From Phycisphaeraceae bacterium (GTDB lineage: Bacteria > Planctomycetota > Phycisphaerae > Phycisphaerales > UBA1924): a DNA stretch of 64,000 nucleotides. A model generated the notes under the pieces. The model had not been told where the DNA came from. It was given only the letters and a program-made list of their open reading frames with translations, and ran no database searches. Position 1 is the first letter of the stretch, and the number at the start of each line of letters is the position of its first letter. Positions 24,537 through 45,135 of this stretch are shown piece by piece. Location of the stretch: assembly GCA_019454185.1 (NCBI GenBank), contig CP075368.1, positions 930,001 through 994,000 on the forward strand. Direction: 5' to 3'. The position numbers were made by a program, and so were the translations under genes.

Positions 24537-25238
24537 ATGAACTTCGCAAAGGAAATCCTCTCACCTCGGGCTTTGGCTGGCGTAATCGTCATTGCATCGT
24601 GCGCGCCCTCCGCACTGGCCCAGGACAAGATTGACGGAACACGGAAATGGTCATGGGGCGAGAACATCGGCTGGATGAACTGGCGAGATGCCGGGGTCCA
24701 TGGCGTTCGCGTCCATGACGGGTTTCTGTCTGGTCGAATCTGGTCGGAGAACGTCGGCTGGATCTCTCTCGGAAATGGCACGCCAGCCGCCGCGGGCGGC
24801 ACGCGCTACGGCAACACCGACGGATCCGATTATGGTGTGAACATCGCTGCGAACGGCGACCTCAGCGGGCTCGCATGGGGCGAGAACATCGGCTGGATCA
24901 ACTTCAGCATGTTCGACCACCTCGGAGCGATGGGCAAGCACGCAAGGCTCAATCTCAGCACACGTCGGTTCCAGGGATTCGCCTGGGGCGAGAACGTCGG
25001 CTGGATCAATCTCGATGACTCGGGCAACTTCGTCGCTCTCCGCTGTGCTGCGGACTACAACGACGACGGAATCTCCGATATCCTCGACTTCCTCGACTTC
25101 ATGGACGACTTTGCGGCGTGCGACGGGAACGCGATGCCCTGTGGCCAGTGGGGCGATCCCGATCTGATGCCCGACCAGTTTGTCGACATCCTCGACTTCC
25201 TGGAGTTCATGCAGGTCTTCGCTGAGGGGTGTGCCTGA
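24537..25238 (+). CDS. Secreted WGENIGW-repeat protein with dockerin-like tail
   Basis: The 233-residue protein starts with a Sec signal peptide (cut probably after SALA). Four repeats with a W-G/S-E-N-(I/V)-G-W-x-(N/S)-(F/W/L) core follow (WGENIGWMNW, WSENVGWISL, WGENIGWINF, WGENVGWINL), spaced by about 30-55 residues, which suggests a small beta-structure in which each repeat presents Trp and Asn. The tail has two acidic dockerin/EF-like loops (DYNDDGISDILDFLDFM and a similar QFVDILDFLEFM) typical of Phycisphaerae secreted proteins and likely used for surface attachment or calcium binding. An AAGGAAGG box precedes the ATG. It diverges from the sigma-factor gene. Function is unknown. Confidence 0.85.
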   Translation: MNFAKEILSPRALAGVIVIASCAPSALAQDKIDGTRKWSWGENIGWMNWRDAGVHGVRVHDGFLSGRIWSENVGWISLGNGTPAAAGGTRYGNTDGSDYGVNIAANGDLSGLAWGENIGWINFSMFDHLGAMGKHARLNLSTRRFQGFAWGENVGWINLDDSGNFVALRCAADYNDDGISDILDFLDFMDDFAACDGNAMPCGQWGDPDLMPDQFVDILDFLEFMQVFAEGCA

Positions 25239-25263
25239 GCATCAATCCCAGGGACAAATAACC

Positions 25264-25300
25264 AGGCCGGGCTCGCTGCGAGGGGCGGGCCCGGCCTTCT
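25264..25300 (+). terminator. Terminator after the WGENIGW gene
   Basis: A perfect 9-bp stem (AGGCCGGGC, 25264-25272, with GCCCGGCCT, 25289-25297) and a 16-base loop, followed by a short T-rich stretch, lies 25 bases after the stop of the secreted protein gene. Confidence 0.7.
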
Positions 25301-25314
25301 CTGGACCCATAATC

Positions 25315-25340
25315 AAGCGTCGTTAGCAGACGCTTTCTTG
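25315..25340. terminator. Second hairpin between secreted protein and panD
   Basis: AAGCGTC (25315-25321) pairs with GACGCTT (25329-25335) across a seven-base loop, followed by TCTTG. It may back up the upstream terminator or insulate the panD transcript. The remaining 180 bases to panD show no clear promoter that I can name. Confidence 0.5.
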
Positions 25341-25522
25341 ATCAGAAGTACGTTTAGATTGTTCGGAATCCATTGATCTGATTCAGGAGTAGTCACTAGA
25401 CTATTGACCGCGCGGAAAGGATCCGAGGAGGGAACCCGACGCGGACCACGCAACTTCAGAACACGCCTTGGAGGTCTCGGCGGCTGATGCTTGCTCCATG
25501 TCTCGACTGAGGTGAGAAAGAA

Positions 25523-25894
25523 ATGCTCCGGAAGATCCTGCACTCAAAGATCCATCGTGCTCGCGTGACTTCGGCCCGGCTCGACTACGTCGGGTCAATC
25601 ACGATCGATGCGGACATCCTCGATGCCGTCGGCCTTCGCGCCAATGACGCCGTGGTCATCGCCAACTGCGACAACGGCGAGCGCTTCGAGACCTACGTCT
25701 TCCGTGGTGAGCGTGGTTCCAAGCAGATCATCATCAACGGTGCAGCAGCCCGCCTCGCCGGCGAGGGCCACACCGTGATCATCATGCACTACGCGTTCGC
25801 CTCCGAAGACGAGTACCGCGCCCACAAGCCCGCGGTCGCTCTCATGCGCCCCGATAACACGATCGAAGAGATCATCCACTACGACAATCGATGA
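25523..25894 (+). CDS. panD: Aspartate 1-decarboxylase proenzyme PanD
   Basis: PanD converts L-aspartate to beta-alanine. The proenzyme of 123 residues has the self-cleavage site in YVGSITID (cut Gly-Ser; the Ser becomes the pyruvoyl group), N-terminal MLRKILHSKIHRARVTSARL, then GERFETYVFRGERGS and INGAAARLA, all as in the family, and normal length (126 in E. coli). GAGGTGAG precedes the ATG. No other pantothenate gene (panB, panC, panE) is near. It lies 85 bases upstream of the NRPS genes on the same strand. Beta-alanine is both a pantothenate/CoA precursor (the carrier proteins need phosphopantetheine) and, by adenylation-code reading, the last monomer of the NRPS product. Confidence 0.96.
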   Translation: MLRKILHSKIHRARVTSARLDYVGSITIDADILDAVGLRANDAVVIANCDNGERFETYVFRGERGSKQIIINGAAARLAGEGHTVIIMHYAFASEDEYRAHKPAVALMRPDNTIEEIIHYDNR

Positions 25895-25979
25895 GCCCTC
25901 TGCCCGTGGCCATGCCCGGACAGAATGCTCTCGCCTTAGCGGTCGTCCACGTCTCGACATTTCAGCCGAGGGAATCCCC

Positions 25980-34085
<8,106 letters not shown>

Positions 34086-34129
34086 TGCAACGCGATCATG
34101 TAGAATGCTCCGCAACGTGAGGGTTCCAC

Positions 34130-38166
<4,037 letters not shown>

Positions 38167-38170
<4 letters not shown>

Positions 38171-38850
38171 CGGCGACGCTCGCGGGTGTGAGCGAGATCG
38201 AGTGCCCTTGCGGACCGACCGGCCTGCGCATCTTCCTGGGCGACATGCGCCTCCTGCCCGAACCCCAGTCCCTCCTGCCGGATATCGACGAAGCAGAACG
38301 CCTCCGTGCGACGGCGTTCCGAAGCCCGGATGCACGCGAGTCGTTCATCCGCCGGCGATGGCTGCGGCGAGTCCTCATCGCGCGCGAGCACGACCTGAAC
38401 CCCGCTGATATCCGCATCGACTCAGATCGACTAGGCCGTCCCCGGGTCATGGGGCCTGATCAGATCAGTTCTCTCGTGATCTCGACCTCCAGCGCGGGGC
38501 AACTCGCTCTCATCGCCTGGTGCCGTGACCTTCCGCTCGGCGTCGATCTCGCTCGCCTCGATCCCGATCAGGCATCCCCCGCCGCGGCCGCGGTCTTTAT
38601 GTCGCCAGACGAACTCCGCAAGTGGCAAGATGGCGACACGCTCGGGTTCTTCCGACTCTGGTCGCGCAAAGAGGCCGCGCTCAAAGCGATCGGCACCGGT
38701 TTCGCGACCGACCCGCCGACCGTCAGCGTCATCGGTCCGACGCTCATCACGCACGCCGCACCGCTGCCACTCGCCATCGAACTCCACGACCTTCCAGCTC
38801 CGTCCGGCTACGTCGGAGCAGTCGCGCTCGGGCAAAACCAGTCCCGCTGA
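38167..38850 (+). CDS. 4'-phosphopantetheinyl transferase, Sfp type
   Basis: This 227-residue enzyme attaches phosphopantetheine from CoA to carrier-protein Ser residues. It shows the Sfp signatures LGVDLARL (metal-binding Asp; E/D-x-E/D partner in the same region) and WSRKEAALKAIGTGF, plus FIRRRWLRRVLIAREHDL in the N-terminal half. Its length is normal. ATG overlaps the NRPS2 stop (ATGA), so it is co-translated with the synthetases and is probably their dedicated activator. Beta-alanine from PanD also feeds CoA, the donor of the arm. Confidence 0.95.
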
Positions 38851-38889
38851 TGACACGCCCGTTCAGGCCGCTCCCGCATACGATCGCTC

Positions 38890-40512
38890 ATGCGGACGTC
38901 TCCAGAAGATTCCAGTCAATCTCCCAGGTTCGGCGGCTCGTCAACGGTCAATGTGCTCCTGCTCGGTACAGGTGGCCGCGAGCACGCGCTCGCCCTCAAG
39001 CTCCGCCAATCTCCTCGTCTCGGCACGCTCCACGTCCAGCCGGATGCGAACGCCGGCCTGCTCGCGATCGGCACGCCCGTCGATGTCCCCGTCAGCATCC
39101 GTGAGATCTACCGCCTCAACCAGTACTGCGACAAGCACAACATCGGCCTCGTCGTCATCGGCCCGGAACAGCCACTTGCCGACGGCTTCGCGGATCGGCT
39201 CGCCTCACCGACCCGTCACGTCTTCGGCCCCTCGGCTGCGGGGGCTCGGCTCGAAGCCGACAAGGCCTACGCGAAGGAGCTGATGCGTGCCGCCGCAGTT
39301 CCCACCGCCGAAGCCCGCGCCTTCACGGATGCCGACGCAGCCATCGCCGCGATCGAGGCCTCCTGCCTCGCAGACGATCGATTCCTGCAGTTGCGAGACC
39401 TTCAGACTCGCGTCGAGCGTGCCCCGATGCTTCGACGCTCGATCGACGCACTCCGCCGAATCGGCGATGCCGCGCTCGCACGCACGACCTACGCCGCCGC
39501 AGACATGACGCTCCTCAAGGACATCCTCTCATCTTCCAAAGGACACGGACGCGCGTCGAATCCTCTGCCCAGCGAGCAGAATCTGAAGGAACTCGCCGTC
39601 TCCATCGCCAGACTCTACTCCCTCGATCTCCCCTCTCTCCCCGTCATCAAGGCGTGCGGCCTTGCCGCCGGCAAGGGCGTGGTCGTTCCCCGCACACTCG
39701 CCGAGGCCGCAGAGGCGATCGATCAGATCATGCGCCGACGCATCTTCGGCGATGCGGGCGCAGCGGTGCTCGTCGAAGAGAAACTCAAGGGCCGAGAGGT
39801 CAGCGTGCTCGCCATCACCGACGGACGATCGATCCTCGTCCTCCCGCCGTGCCAGGACCATAAACGCCTGCTGGACGAAGACGACGGCCCGAACACCGGC
39901 GGCATGGGCGCATACTGCCCCTCGGACGCGCTCGACGATGCCATGATGTCCCGCGTCGAGCGCGATGTCCTTGTGCCGATCCTCGACGTGATGCGCCGCG
40001 AAGGAATCGAGTACAAGGGCGTCCTCTACGCCGGACTCATGCTCACCCACGCCGGCCCCAAAGTGCTCGAATTCAACTGCCGCTTCGGCGATCCCGAGTG
40101 CCAGCCGCTCATGGCACGCCTCGAAAGCGACCTGCTCGAGATCATGCTCGCCACGTGCGAGGGCCGGCTCGCCGATGCCGATGTCCGCTGGACCGACCTC
40201 CACGCCTGTTCGGTCGTCATCGCAAGCCCCGGTTACCCAGCCAAGCCCCGCGTCGGTGCCGCGATCTCAGGCATCGAGGACGCCTCAAGCATCGACGGCG
40301 TCACCGTTCTCCACGCCGCAACCAAGAGAGAACCCGACGGCACACTCATCACAACCGGCGGCCGCGTGCTCGCCGTCACCGCCCTCGGCGCGTCGCTGGA
40401 AGACGCACGCCGACGCGCGTACGAGGGGTGCTCCAGAATCCGCTTCGATGGAATGCACTATCGACGCGACATCGGCTCACAGCCGCTCGTCGCCGCACGC
40501 GCCCAATCGTGA
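38890..40512 (+). CDS. purD: Phosphoribosylamine-glycine ligase PurD with an insertion
   Basis: PurD joins glycine to phosphoribosylamine in purine synthesis. Features are NVLLLGTGGREHALA at the N-terminus, VVIGPEQPLADG, the ATP-grasp part (VIKACGLAAGKGVVV, VLVEEKLKGREVSVLAITDG, GPNTGGMGAY) and EFNCRFGDPECQ with the metal-binding residues. At 540 residues it is about 110 longer than usual; the extra lies at about residues 160-240, between the N-domain and ATP-grasp (DDRFLQLRDLQTRVERA to LYSLDLPSLP), and looks helical. ATG at 38890 gives 19 residues ahead of the conserved start and lacks a strong binding box. It lies 39 bases behind the PPTase gene but is a purine gene by family, so it is probably not part of the peptide pathway. 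Confidence 0.93.
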   Translation: MRTSPEDSSQSPRFGGSSTVNVLLLGTGGREHALALKLRQSPRLGTLHVQPDANAGLLAIGTPVDVPVSIREIYRLNQYCDKHNIGLVVIGPEQPLADGFADRLASPTRHVFGPSAAGARLEADKAYAKELMRAAAVPTAEARAFTDADAAIAAIEASCLADDRFLQLRDLQTRVERAPMLRRSIDALRRIGDAALARTTYAAADMTLLKDILSSSKGHGRASNPLPSEQNLKELAVSIARLYSLDLPSLPVIKACGLAAGKGVVVPRTLAEAAEAIDQIMRRRIFGDAGAAVLVEEKLKGREVSVLAITDGRSILVLPPCQDHKRLLDEDDGPNTGGMGAYCPSDALDDAMMSRVERDVLVPILDVMRREGIEYKGVLYAGLMLTHAGPKVLEFNCRFGDPECQPLMARLESDLLEIMLATCEGRLADADVRWTDLHACSVVIASPGYPAKPRVGAAISGIEDASSIDGVTVLHAATKREPDGTLITTGGRVLAVTALGASLEDARRRAYEGCSRIRFDGMHYRRDIGSQPLVAARAQS

Positions 40513-40575
40513 ACGATCATCCCCGCGAACGTCTCAGCACCATCGCCTCAATACAAATTCCCAGGGAGCATCCCC

Positions 40576-41136
40576 ATGTCAGTTCTGGTCGGGCATGCCG
40601 GAGGTCTCGCACCGCGTCGCCCCGTTCCACCCCTGATGCTCCTCGTGCTGCTCATGGCCTTCGTTCTTCCCTCTTGCCAGTCGCGAGACATCCCCGCGCC
40701 GAACGAGTCCCAGTCCGCATCGAGCGAGCCGACGTCCGCCCCCGAGGTCGATCCAGGCACCGACGCACCGCAAGCGACCGAAACGCCCCGGCGCAAGGGA
40801 ACCCGCATCGTCGGAGGCATCCCGCCCATCCGGCGTGCCGATCTCATCTCGGCCCTCACCGTTCCCGGAGCGCAGCGTTTCCTCCTCGGAGGCGGCCAGC
40901 CCTCATCCTTCTTCAGCGACATCGAGAACACCGGCGACACCGAGGTGCTCATCTCCGCCTCGCGCGGCCCCGGCACGATCGTCGTCGCCCGCCTCTCCCC
41001 CGGCGATAGCGCATCCCACCGCTTCCAGCCGACCGAAACCGCCGTCATCGCCAATCTCGATCCCACGGAGCCCGCCAAGGTCCGCCTCCGCGTCTGGGGC
41101 GACACGAACCTCCAGATGCGATACGAGCCGCGCTGA
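40576..41136 (+). CDS. Lipoprotein of unknown function
   Basis: This 186-residue protein has a long signal sequence (MLLVLLMAFVLPSCQS) with a lipobox, so Cys would be lipidated. A Ser/Pro/Thr/Glu-rich linker (about residues 37-75) follows and then a compact beta-rich domain (IVGGIPPIRRADLISALTVP, FFSDIENTGDTEVLIS, VVARLSPGDSASHRF) with no recognised fold. A GGGAG box precedes the ATG. It follows purD on the same strand by 63 bases and converges with the RidA-like gene. Confidence 0.8.
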   Translation: MSVLVGHAGGLAPRRPVPPLMLLVLLMAFVLPSCQSRDIPAPNESQSASSEPTSAPEVDPGTDAPQATETPRRKGTRIVGGIPPIRRADLISALTVPGAQRFLLGGGQPSSFFSDIENTGDTEVLISASRGPGTIVVARLSPGDSASHRFQPTETAVIANLDPTEPAKVRLRVWGDTNLQMRYEPR

Positions 41137-41161
41137 CCTCTCAGCCCCCCGCGCCGCCGTC

Positions 41162-41662
41162 TCACCCCCTCGCCTCGATCGTGAACTCGATCTCAACCGG
41201 CGCACCCAGCGGCAGATCATTCGTCCCAACCGCCGCACGCGCGTGACGCCCCGCCTCCCCGAACACATCGAGCATCAACTGGCTCGCGCCATTCGCGATC
41301 CTGGGCTGGTCATGAAACCCGGCATCGCACGCGACAAACACCCCCAGCCGCACAACCCTCCCAACACTGTCGAGCGAGCCCAGCGCTTCTCGGATCACCG
41401 CCAGCCCGTTGATCGCACACTGCCGAGCAGAGGCGATCCCATCCTCGATCGAGACCTCAACACCCACGCGACCCTGGTGCAACAGCCGCCCCTCTCGCAT
41501 CGGGATCTGACCCGCAACAAACAGCAGCGAACCGCTCCGCACCGCCGGGACATACGCCGCCACCGGCTTCGGGGCCGGAGGAAGCACGATCCCGAGTTCG
41601 GCAAGACGCTTCTCAGGCGATCCGGTGTGGGTCCCGACGTTCTCCGAGATAGGTTGGCTCAT
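41162..41662 (-). CDS. RidA/YjgF-family protein
   Basis: The 166-residue protein matches the RidA-like branch that begins with PPAPKPVAAYVP and GSLLFVAGQIPM, and continues with ARQCAINGLAVI, GFHDQPRIANGASQLMLDVF and GRHARAAVGTNDLPLGAPVEIEF. RidA proteins remove reactive enamine/imine intermediates made by PLP enzymes; this longer branch is common but less well defined. The Arg that binds the substrate carboxyl in RidA fits GRHARAAVG. GGAG lies eight bases before the ATG. Confidence 0.92.
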   Translation of the reverse strand: MSQPISENVGTHTGSPEKRLAELGIVLPPAPKPVAAYVPAVRSGSLLFVAGQIPMREGRLLHQGRVGVEVSIEDGIASARQCAINGLAVIREALGSLDSVGRVVRLGVFVACDAGFHDQPRIANGASQLMLDVFGEAGRHARAAVGTNDLPLGAPVEIEFTIEARG

Positions 41663-41781
41663 CGCTCATACTCCACAAAGGCGCTCGCATGACGAAACCC
41701 GGAATCGCCCCCGTCCTCCACCCTACGCGGCACCCACCCCCTGCATACACGCACCAGCCCCCAACGTCGCGCGGCATGATG

Positions 41782-41853
41782 CCCGAGGGGAGGCCCGAGG
41801 GGAGGCCCGAGGGGAGGCCCGAGGGGAGGCCCGAGGGGAGGCCCGAGGGGAGG
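41782..41853. repeat. 12-bp tandem repeat, six copies
   Basis: The unit CCCGAGGGGAGG is repeated six times without change (41782-41853). On the minus strand an open frame reads this as (LPSG) repeats, but nothing around it looks coding. It is a candidate copy-number-variable tract. Confidence 0.95.
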
Positions 41854-41917
41854 ATAGTGGGGGAGTGGACGGGGGAGTAGGCGCAAGGGGCGGGCGATGG
41901 GGGTGATGCGGGGGCGT

Positions 41918-41937
41918 GGGGGGGGGGGGGGGGGGGG
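41918..41937. repeat. Homopolymer run of 20 G
   Basis: Twenty consecutive G bases lie 48 bases upstream of a TTGACA box. Such tracts are prone to slippage, so the length may vary between cells. Confidence 0.9.
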
Positions 41938-41984
41938 AACTCCCGATTCTTCACCCAAAATCGTGCAGACGGAACCTCCCCCCC

Positions 41985-42012
41985 TTGACACGCGAAAGGA
42001 ACGTTGTAGGTT
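41985..42012 (+). promoter_or_regulatory. Candidate promoter upstream of pseudopilin gene
   Basis: A consensus TTGACA (41985-41990) is followed after 16 bases by TAGGTT (42007-42012), a fair -10 box. If real, the leader to the pseudopilin ATG at 42456 is about 430 bases, which is unusually long. The 20-G tract lies 48 bases upstream. Confidence 0.4.
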
Positions 42013-42455
42013 ATATGGGCCGTCAGGATGCGCAATCCCGGCGGCTGGCTGGCGACTGGTCCTGTGCATGAACCATTCATGCCCTCATTCGCGGTCGTTT
42101 GACCGCCCCCGTGATAATCGCACGGGCCAACACGCAGCCGACATCCCGATGATCGACCCGCGAAGGTCCACGCATCGCCGACAATTGTCGCGTGCTGCTT
42201 CCCGCTTCGATCGAGCCCCCGCACGAGCATCCACTGGCTCGGTGTAGCGTGCCAACCACGCTCGCGGATCTCGCTCATGGATCGTTGAGCATCGCGTAGT
42301 TTGAGTCTGCTTTACACTTGAGTTTGGCTGCCCGACATGGTGGTGCCCTCCCTCCTGAGGCCTCCCCATACCGTTCGGGCGATTCGGTTCAATTCGCGTC
42401 CGGGGCGTTCCCGGCGTCTGCCCTGGTTCATTCGTATATACGGAGTGAAGCCAAC

Positions 42456-43460
42456 ATGAAGCGTCGTGCATTTACCCTCATCGAATTGCTGGTGGTCATC
42501 GCGATTATCGCGCTGCTCATCGGCATCCTCCTGCCGGCCCTCGGAAAGGCCCGTCAGGCGGCCAACCAGTTGAAGGACTCCACGCAGGTGCGTGGCATCA
42601 TGCAGGGCATGGTGATCTGGGCCCAGAACAATCAGGACGAGTACCCATACCCCAGCCGCCTCGACAAGGCCCACAACACCGTGGCCGACCCGGGCGCGGG
42701 CAAGGATGAGCAGAAGAACATCACCCGCCACCTCTTCTCGGTGCTGGTCTTCAACTCCTTCATCGCCCCCGAACTGCTCATCAGCCCCGCCGAAGTGAAC
42801 GGCGACATCAAGGTCTACGACAAGTACAAGTTCGACTCGCCGGAAGCCGCCAAGGCCTCCGACAAGTCCCTCGCCCTCTGGGACCCGGCCTTCCGCGCGT
42901 ATCCCGGCGATACCGCGATCGGGCCGGGTGAGAACGTCACCGATCCGGGTGGCTTCTCCTACGCCCACACCCCTCCCTTCGGCCGCCGCAAGAGCAAGTG
43001 GGGCAACACCTTCGTCGCGACCGAGGCCTCCCTCGGCAACCGTGGCCCGTCCTTCACCTTGGACACCACCGTCGGCTGGAAGCTCGAAGATACCAGCAAG
43101 TCGTCTCCCGATAACACCTACAAGACCCCCCTCGGCACCAACTCCAACACCCTCCTGATCCACGGCAGCCGCACCAAGTGGTCCGGCAACATCGGCTTCA
43201 ACGACAACCACGTGAACTTCGAGACCCGTCCCGATCCGGACTCCGTCACCTTCATCTTCTCCGGCCTTCCCGTCGCCTCTCGTACCCAGAACGACAACCT
43301 CTTCATGAACGAGAAGGACAGCGACCGGACAGTTAGCTCCTCCAGTGCGAGAGATATGGTGACGTCCGGCATCGATAACTCGAACGTCTACCTCCGTGGT
43401 TACCGCGGCGCAGAGGTCACAGGCGTCAATCGCAGGCTTGTTGATCCGTTCTTCGATTGA
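42456..43460 (+). CDS. Pseudopilin-like protein, copy 1
   Basis: The 334-residue protein begins with MKRRAFTLIELLVVIAI, a prepilin leader cut before Phe, followed by one membrane helix and a large polar domain. Distinct stretches (WAQNNQDEYPYPSRLDKA, ALWDPAFRAYPGD, LLIHGSRTKWSGNIGFNDNH) also occur, with variation, in the gene at 45136. It probably sits on the outer side of the membrane as part of a pseudopilus or a surface structure. GGAG ten bases before the ATG gives the start. A strong terminator lies 50 bases after the stop. Confidence 0.88.
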   Translation: MKRRAFTLIELLVVIAIIALLIGILLPALGKARQAANQLKDSTQVRGIMQGMVIWAQNNQDEYPYPSRLDKAHNTVADPGAGKDEQKNITRHLFSVLVFNSFIAPELLISPAEVNGDIKVYDKYKFDSPEAAKASDKSLALWDPAFRAYPGDTAIGPGENVTDPGGFSYAHTPPFGRRKSKWGNTFVATEASLGNRGPSFTLDTTVGWKLEDTSKSSPDNTYKTPLGTNSNTLLIHGSRTKWSGNIGFNDNHVNFETRPDPDSVTFIFSGLPVASRTQNDNLFMNEKDSDRTVSSSSARDMVTSGIDNSNVYLRGYRGAEVTGVNRRLVDPFFD

Positions 43461-43511
43461 CACCAACTGATAAGCACAGATCGCTCGTCTGTCGTTCACC
43501 TGTTAATGTAG

Positions 43512-43550
43512 TGCGCCGTGTTGGAAACTACACGGCGCAATTTCATTTCG
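43512..43550 (+). terminator. Terminator between pseudopilin and dockerin-type gene
   Basis: A perfect 10-bp stem (TGCGCCGTGT, 43512-43521, with ACACGGCGCA, 43530-43539) has an eight-base loop and is followed by ATTTCATTTC. Confidence 0.85.
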
Positions 43551-43596
43551 CGTATCATGTTGCTGATTGTAGATTCACAAAATAGGAGGAACTTGC

Positions 43597-44943
43597 ATGA
43601 GAACGTCGATTTCTAGGATATTTTGTATTGCATGGGCGAGCTGTGCGGTGACCCATTCAGCCGCAGCACAGTGCGCAATACCACCTGGAGACTGCGGTTG
43701 TACAGGTGTTATAAGAAGAGCAGCTGGTGGTTTAGATTCAATAGTCGAAGTACGGTCTGGAATAGGTTCGGGCGGCATAGCTGTTGCAAGGGGAATTCAG
43801 TACGATTCTCAGGGCTGGTACGTTGGCTGCGTGAAGGCTGTTGTGGATGGAGCATGTACAAGTGATATCGATGGTTTTATACGTCTGCGCGTTCCTTGGA
43901 GTGTCCTCCTAGATTCGCCTGCGAGTTCATATGCCGACGATAACATGATTCAGATTGGAACTGGAGGATTCTATGAACCCGTAGCTTCGTATGACTCTAA
44001 CGAGGTGCTTGATTTCTCTCAAACACCTATGTCATCGTACATGCAGGCAAACGCATTCCTTGCAGGCTATCAAGTCAGCAGTGGGCCAAGTAGATTTGGT
44101 AGTACGGCGTCATCGCATTTTAAGCGTGTATCAAGGGTGGCGATTGAGCGGACTGCTAGCAACGTTCCATACGATGACCTCATCACAGTTGCAATTGACT
44201 TGGTAAGTACTGATCTTGTTAAAGGGGATAATTCGTTTCATGATGACTGCCTAGTCAGTGACGTCGGCACTGGCACACTGAGAGTGTACTGGAAGTCAAC
44301 GGTCAGATCTATGGAGTCTGGTACTTCCGTGTATATAACAAACTCTATTAAACAAGGTCAGGCAGTTGTAACCACTGACGGCACAGTTCTCTCGCGGCAA
44401 GGGTGGTTTGCGCATCCACAGACATCGATTGCGTCTTACGGTGGTGACTGCGGTGGATCGTCGCAGGTTGTTACGGAAGCTTCTTCGTCATCGTATGTAG
44501 TAAGCATTGACGGCGAGCCGAGTAGTGTTGAAGTTACGCAAGAGATTCGGTACATACCTTCTATGCTAGATACTAGATTAAGGATGTCGCTAAATTGCAT
44601 AGCCCCGGGCGACATCAATGATAGTGGCGATGTGCGCCCCGTCGATTACGACTTACTCGTCTCTCTGCTCGGTGTCGATATTGAAGATGACGAGAATGGT
44701 GAGTATCACCCATTGGCGGATATCGATGGCAATGGGTTGATTGATGAAGATGATGTTGATGCATTCTTAAGCATGTACTGCTTGGGCGACTTCAATGATG
44801 ATGGTGTTCTGGATATTCTTGATCTATTGGACTTTCTTGACGCATACGGTAGCGAGGATGAGTTGGCTGACATGAACGAGGATGGAGAGATCGACATACT
44901 CGATTTCTTGTTGTTTGCCGATTGGTATGGGATCGGCTGTTGA
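43597..44943 (+). CDS. Low-GC secreted protein with dockerin-like repeats
   Basis: The 448-residue protein has a Sec signal peptide (cut probably after SAAA), a Cys-containing Ser/Gly-rich ectodomain with no family I recognise (about residues 25-335), and a C-terminal region with three EF-hand/dockerin-like loops (INDSGDVRPVDYD, DIDGNGLIDEDDVD, DFNDDGVLDILDLLDFLD) and a related end. These loops probably bind calcium and anchor or pair the protein. Codon usage is strikingly AT-richer than all neighbours (many AAT, GAT, TTA codons), suggesting recent acquisition. AGGAGG seven bases before the ATG is a strong ribosome binding site. Hairpin terminators lie on both sides, so it is probably transcribed alone. 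Confidence 0.85.
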   Translation: MRTSISRIFCIAWASCAVTHSAAAQCAIPPGDCGCTGVIRRAAGGLDSIVEVRSGIGSGGIAVARGIQYDSQGWYVGCVKAVVDGACTSDIDGFIRLRVPWSVLLDSPASSYADDNMIQIGTGGFYEPVASYDSNEVLDFSQTPMSSYMQANAFLAGYQVSSGPSRFGSTASSHFKRVSRVAIERTASNVPYDDLITVAIDLVSTDLVKGDNSFHDDCLVSDVGTGTLRVYWKSTVRSMESGTSVYITNSIKQGQAVVTTDGTVLSRQGWFAHPQTSIASYGGDCGGSSQVVTEASSSSYVVSIDGEPSSVEVTQEIRYIPSMLDTRLRMSLNCIAPGDINDSGDVRPVDYDLLVSLLGVDIEDDENGEYHPLADIDGNGLIDEDDVDAFLSMYCLGDFNDDGVLDILDLLDFLDAYGSEDELADMNEDGEIDILDFLLFADWYGIGC

Positions 44944-44980
44944 CCGGTGGCGTTCTCATGCTTTCCTAATTGCCGCACGT

Positions 44981-45017
44981 CGTGGCCGGGCGAGCAATCG
45001 TCCGGCCACGCTTGCTT
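44981..45017 (+). terminator. Terminator after the dockerin-type gene
   Basis: A perfect 9-bp stem (CGTGGCCGG, 44981-44989, with CCGGCCACG, 45002-45010) with a 12-base loop is followed by CTTGCTT, 38 bases after the stop. Confidence 0.75.
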
Positions 45018-45135
45018 CGAGAAATCGCTCGCCCCGTCGGACGCCGGAACGAGGCAACACGCGGCACGTCCCGTGCGAATACACTCTGCAATGGATCGTC
45101 GGTTTGGCGGCCTGTTAAGAGATGGAGCAGCAGCA

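Larger units (their letters stand above)
41663..42455. other. Long intergenic region with repeats and a promoter
   Basis: About 790 bases lie between the RidA-like gene and a pseudopilin gene. They hold a six-copy 12-bp repeat, a run of 20 G, a T-rich/AT-rich promoter-like stretch and about 430 bases of leader with no convincing coding frame on either strand. The open frames here are low-complexity or shadow-like. Confidence 0.7.

Noticed and set aside
38890..40512. PurD-like protein as a peptide ligase in the NRPS pathway
   Set aside because: All PurD motifs are present in order, so a purine role is more likely; the insertion alone is not evidence of a new substrate.
41918..41937. 20-G run as a base-calling artefact
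   Set aside because: Cannot be excluded from sequence alone, but the neighbouring 12-bp repeats and G-rich context make a true slippage tract plausible, so it is kept as a finding.
41613..42278. Minus-strand frame with LPSG repeats
   Set aside because: The repeats are only the translation of the 12-bp tandem repeat; no RBS or protein-like composition around it.
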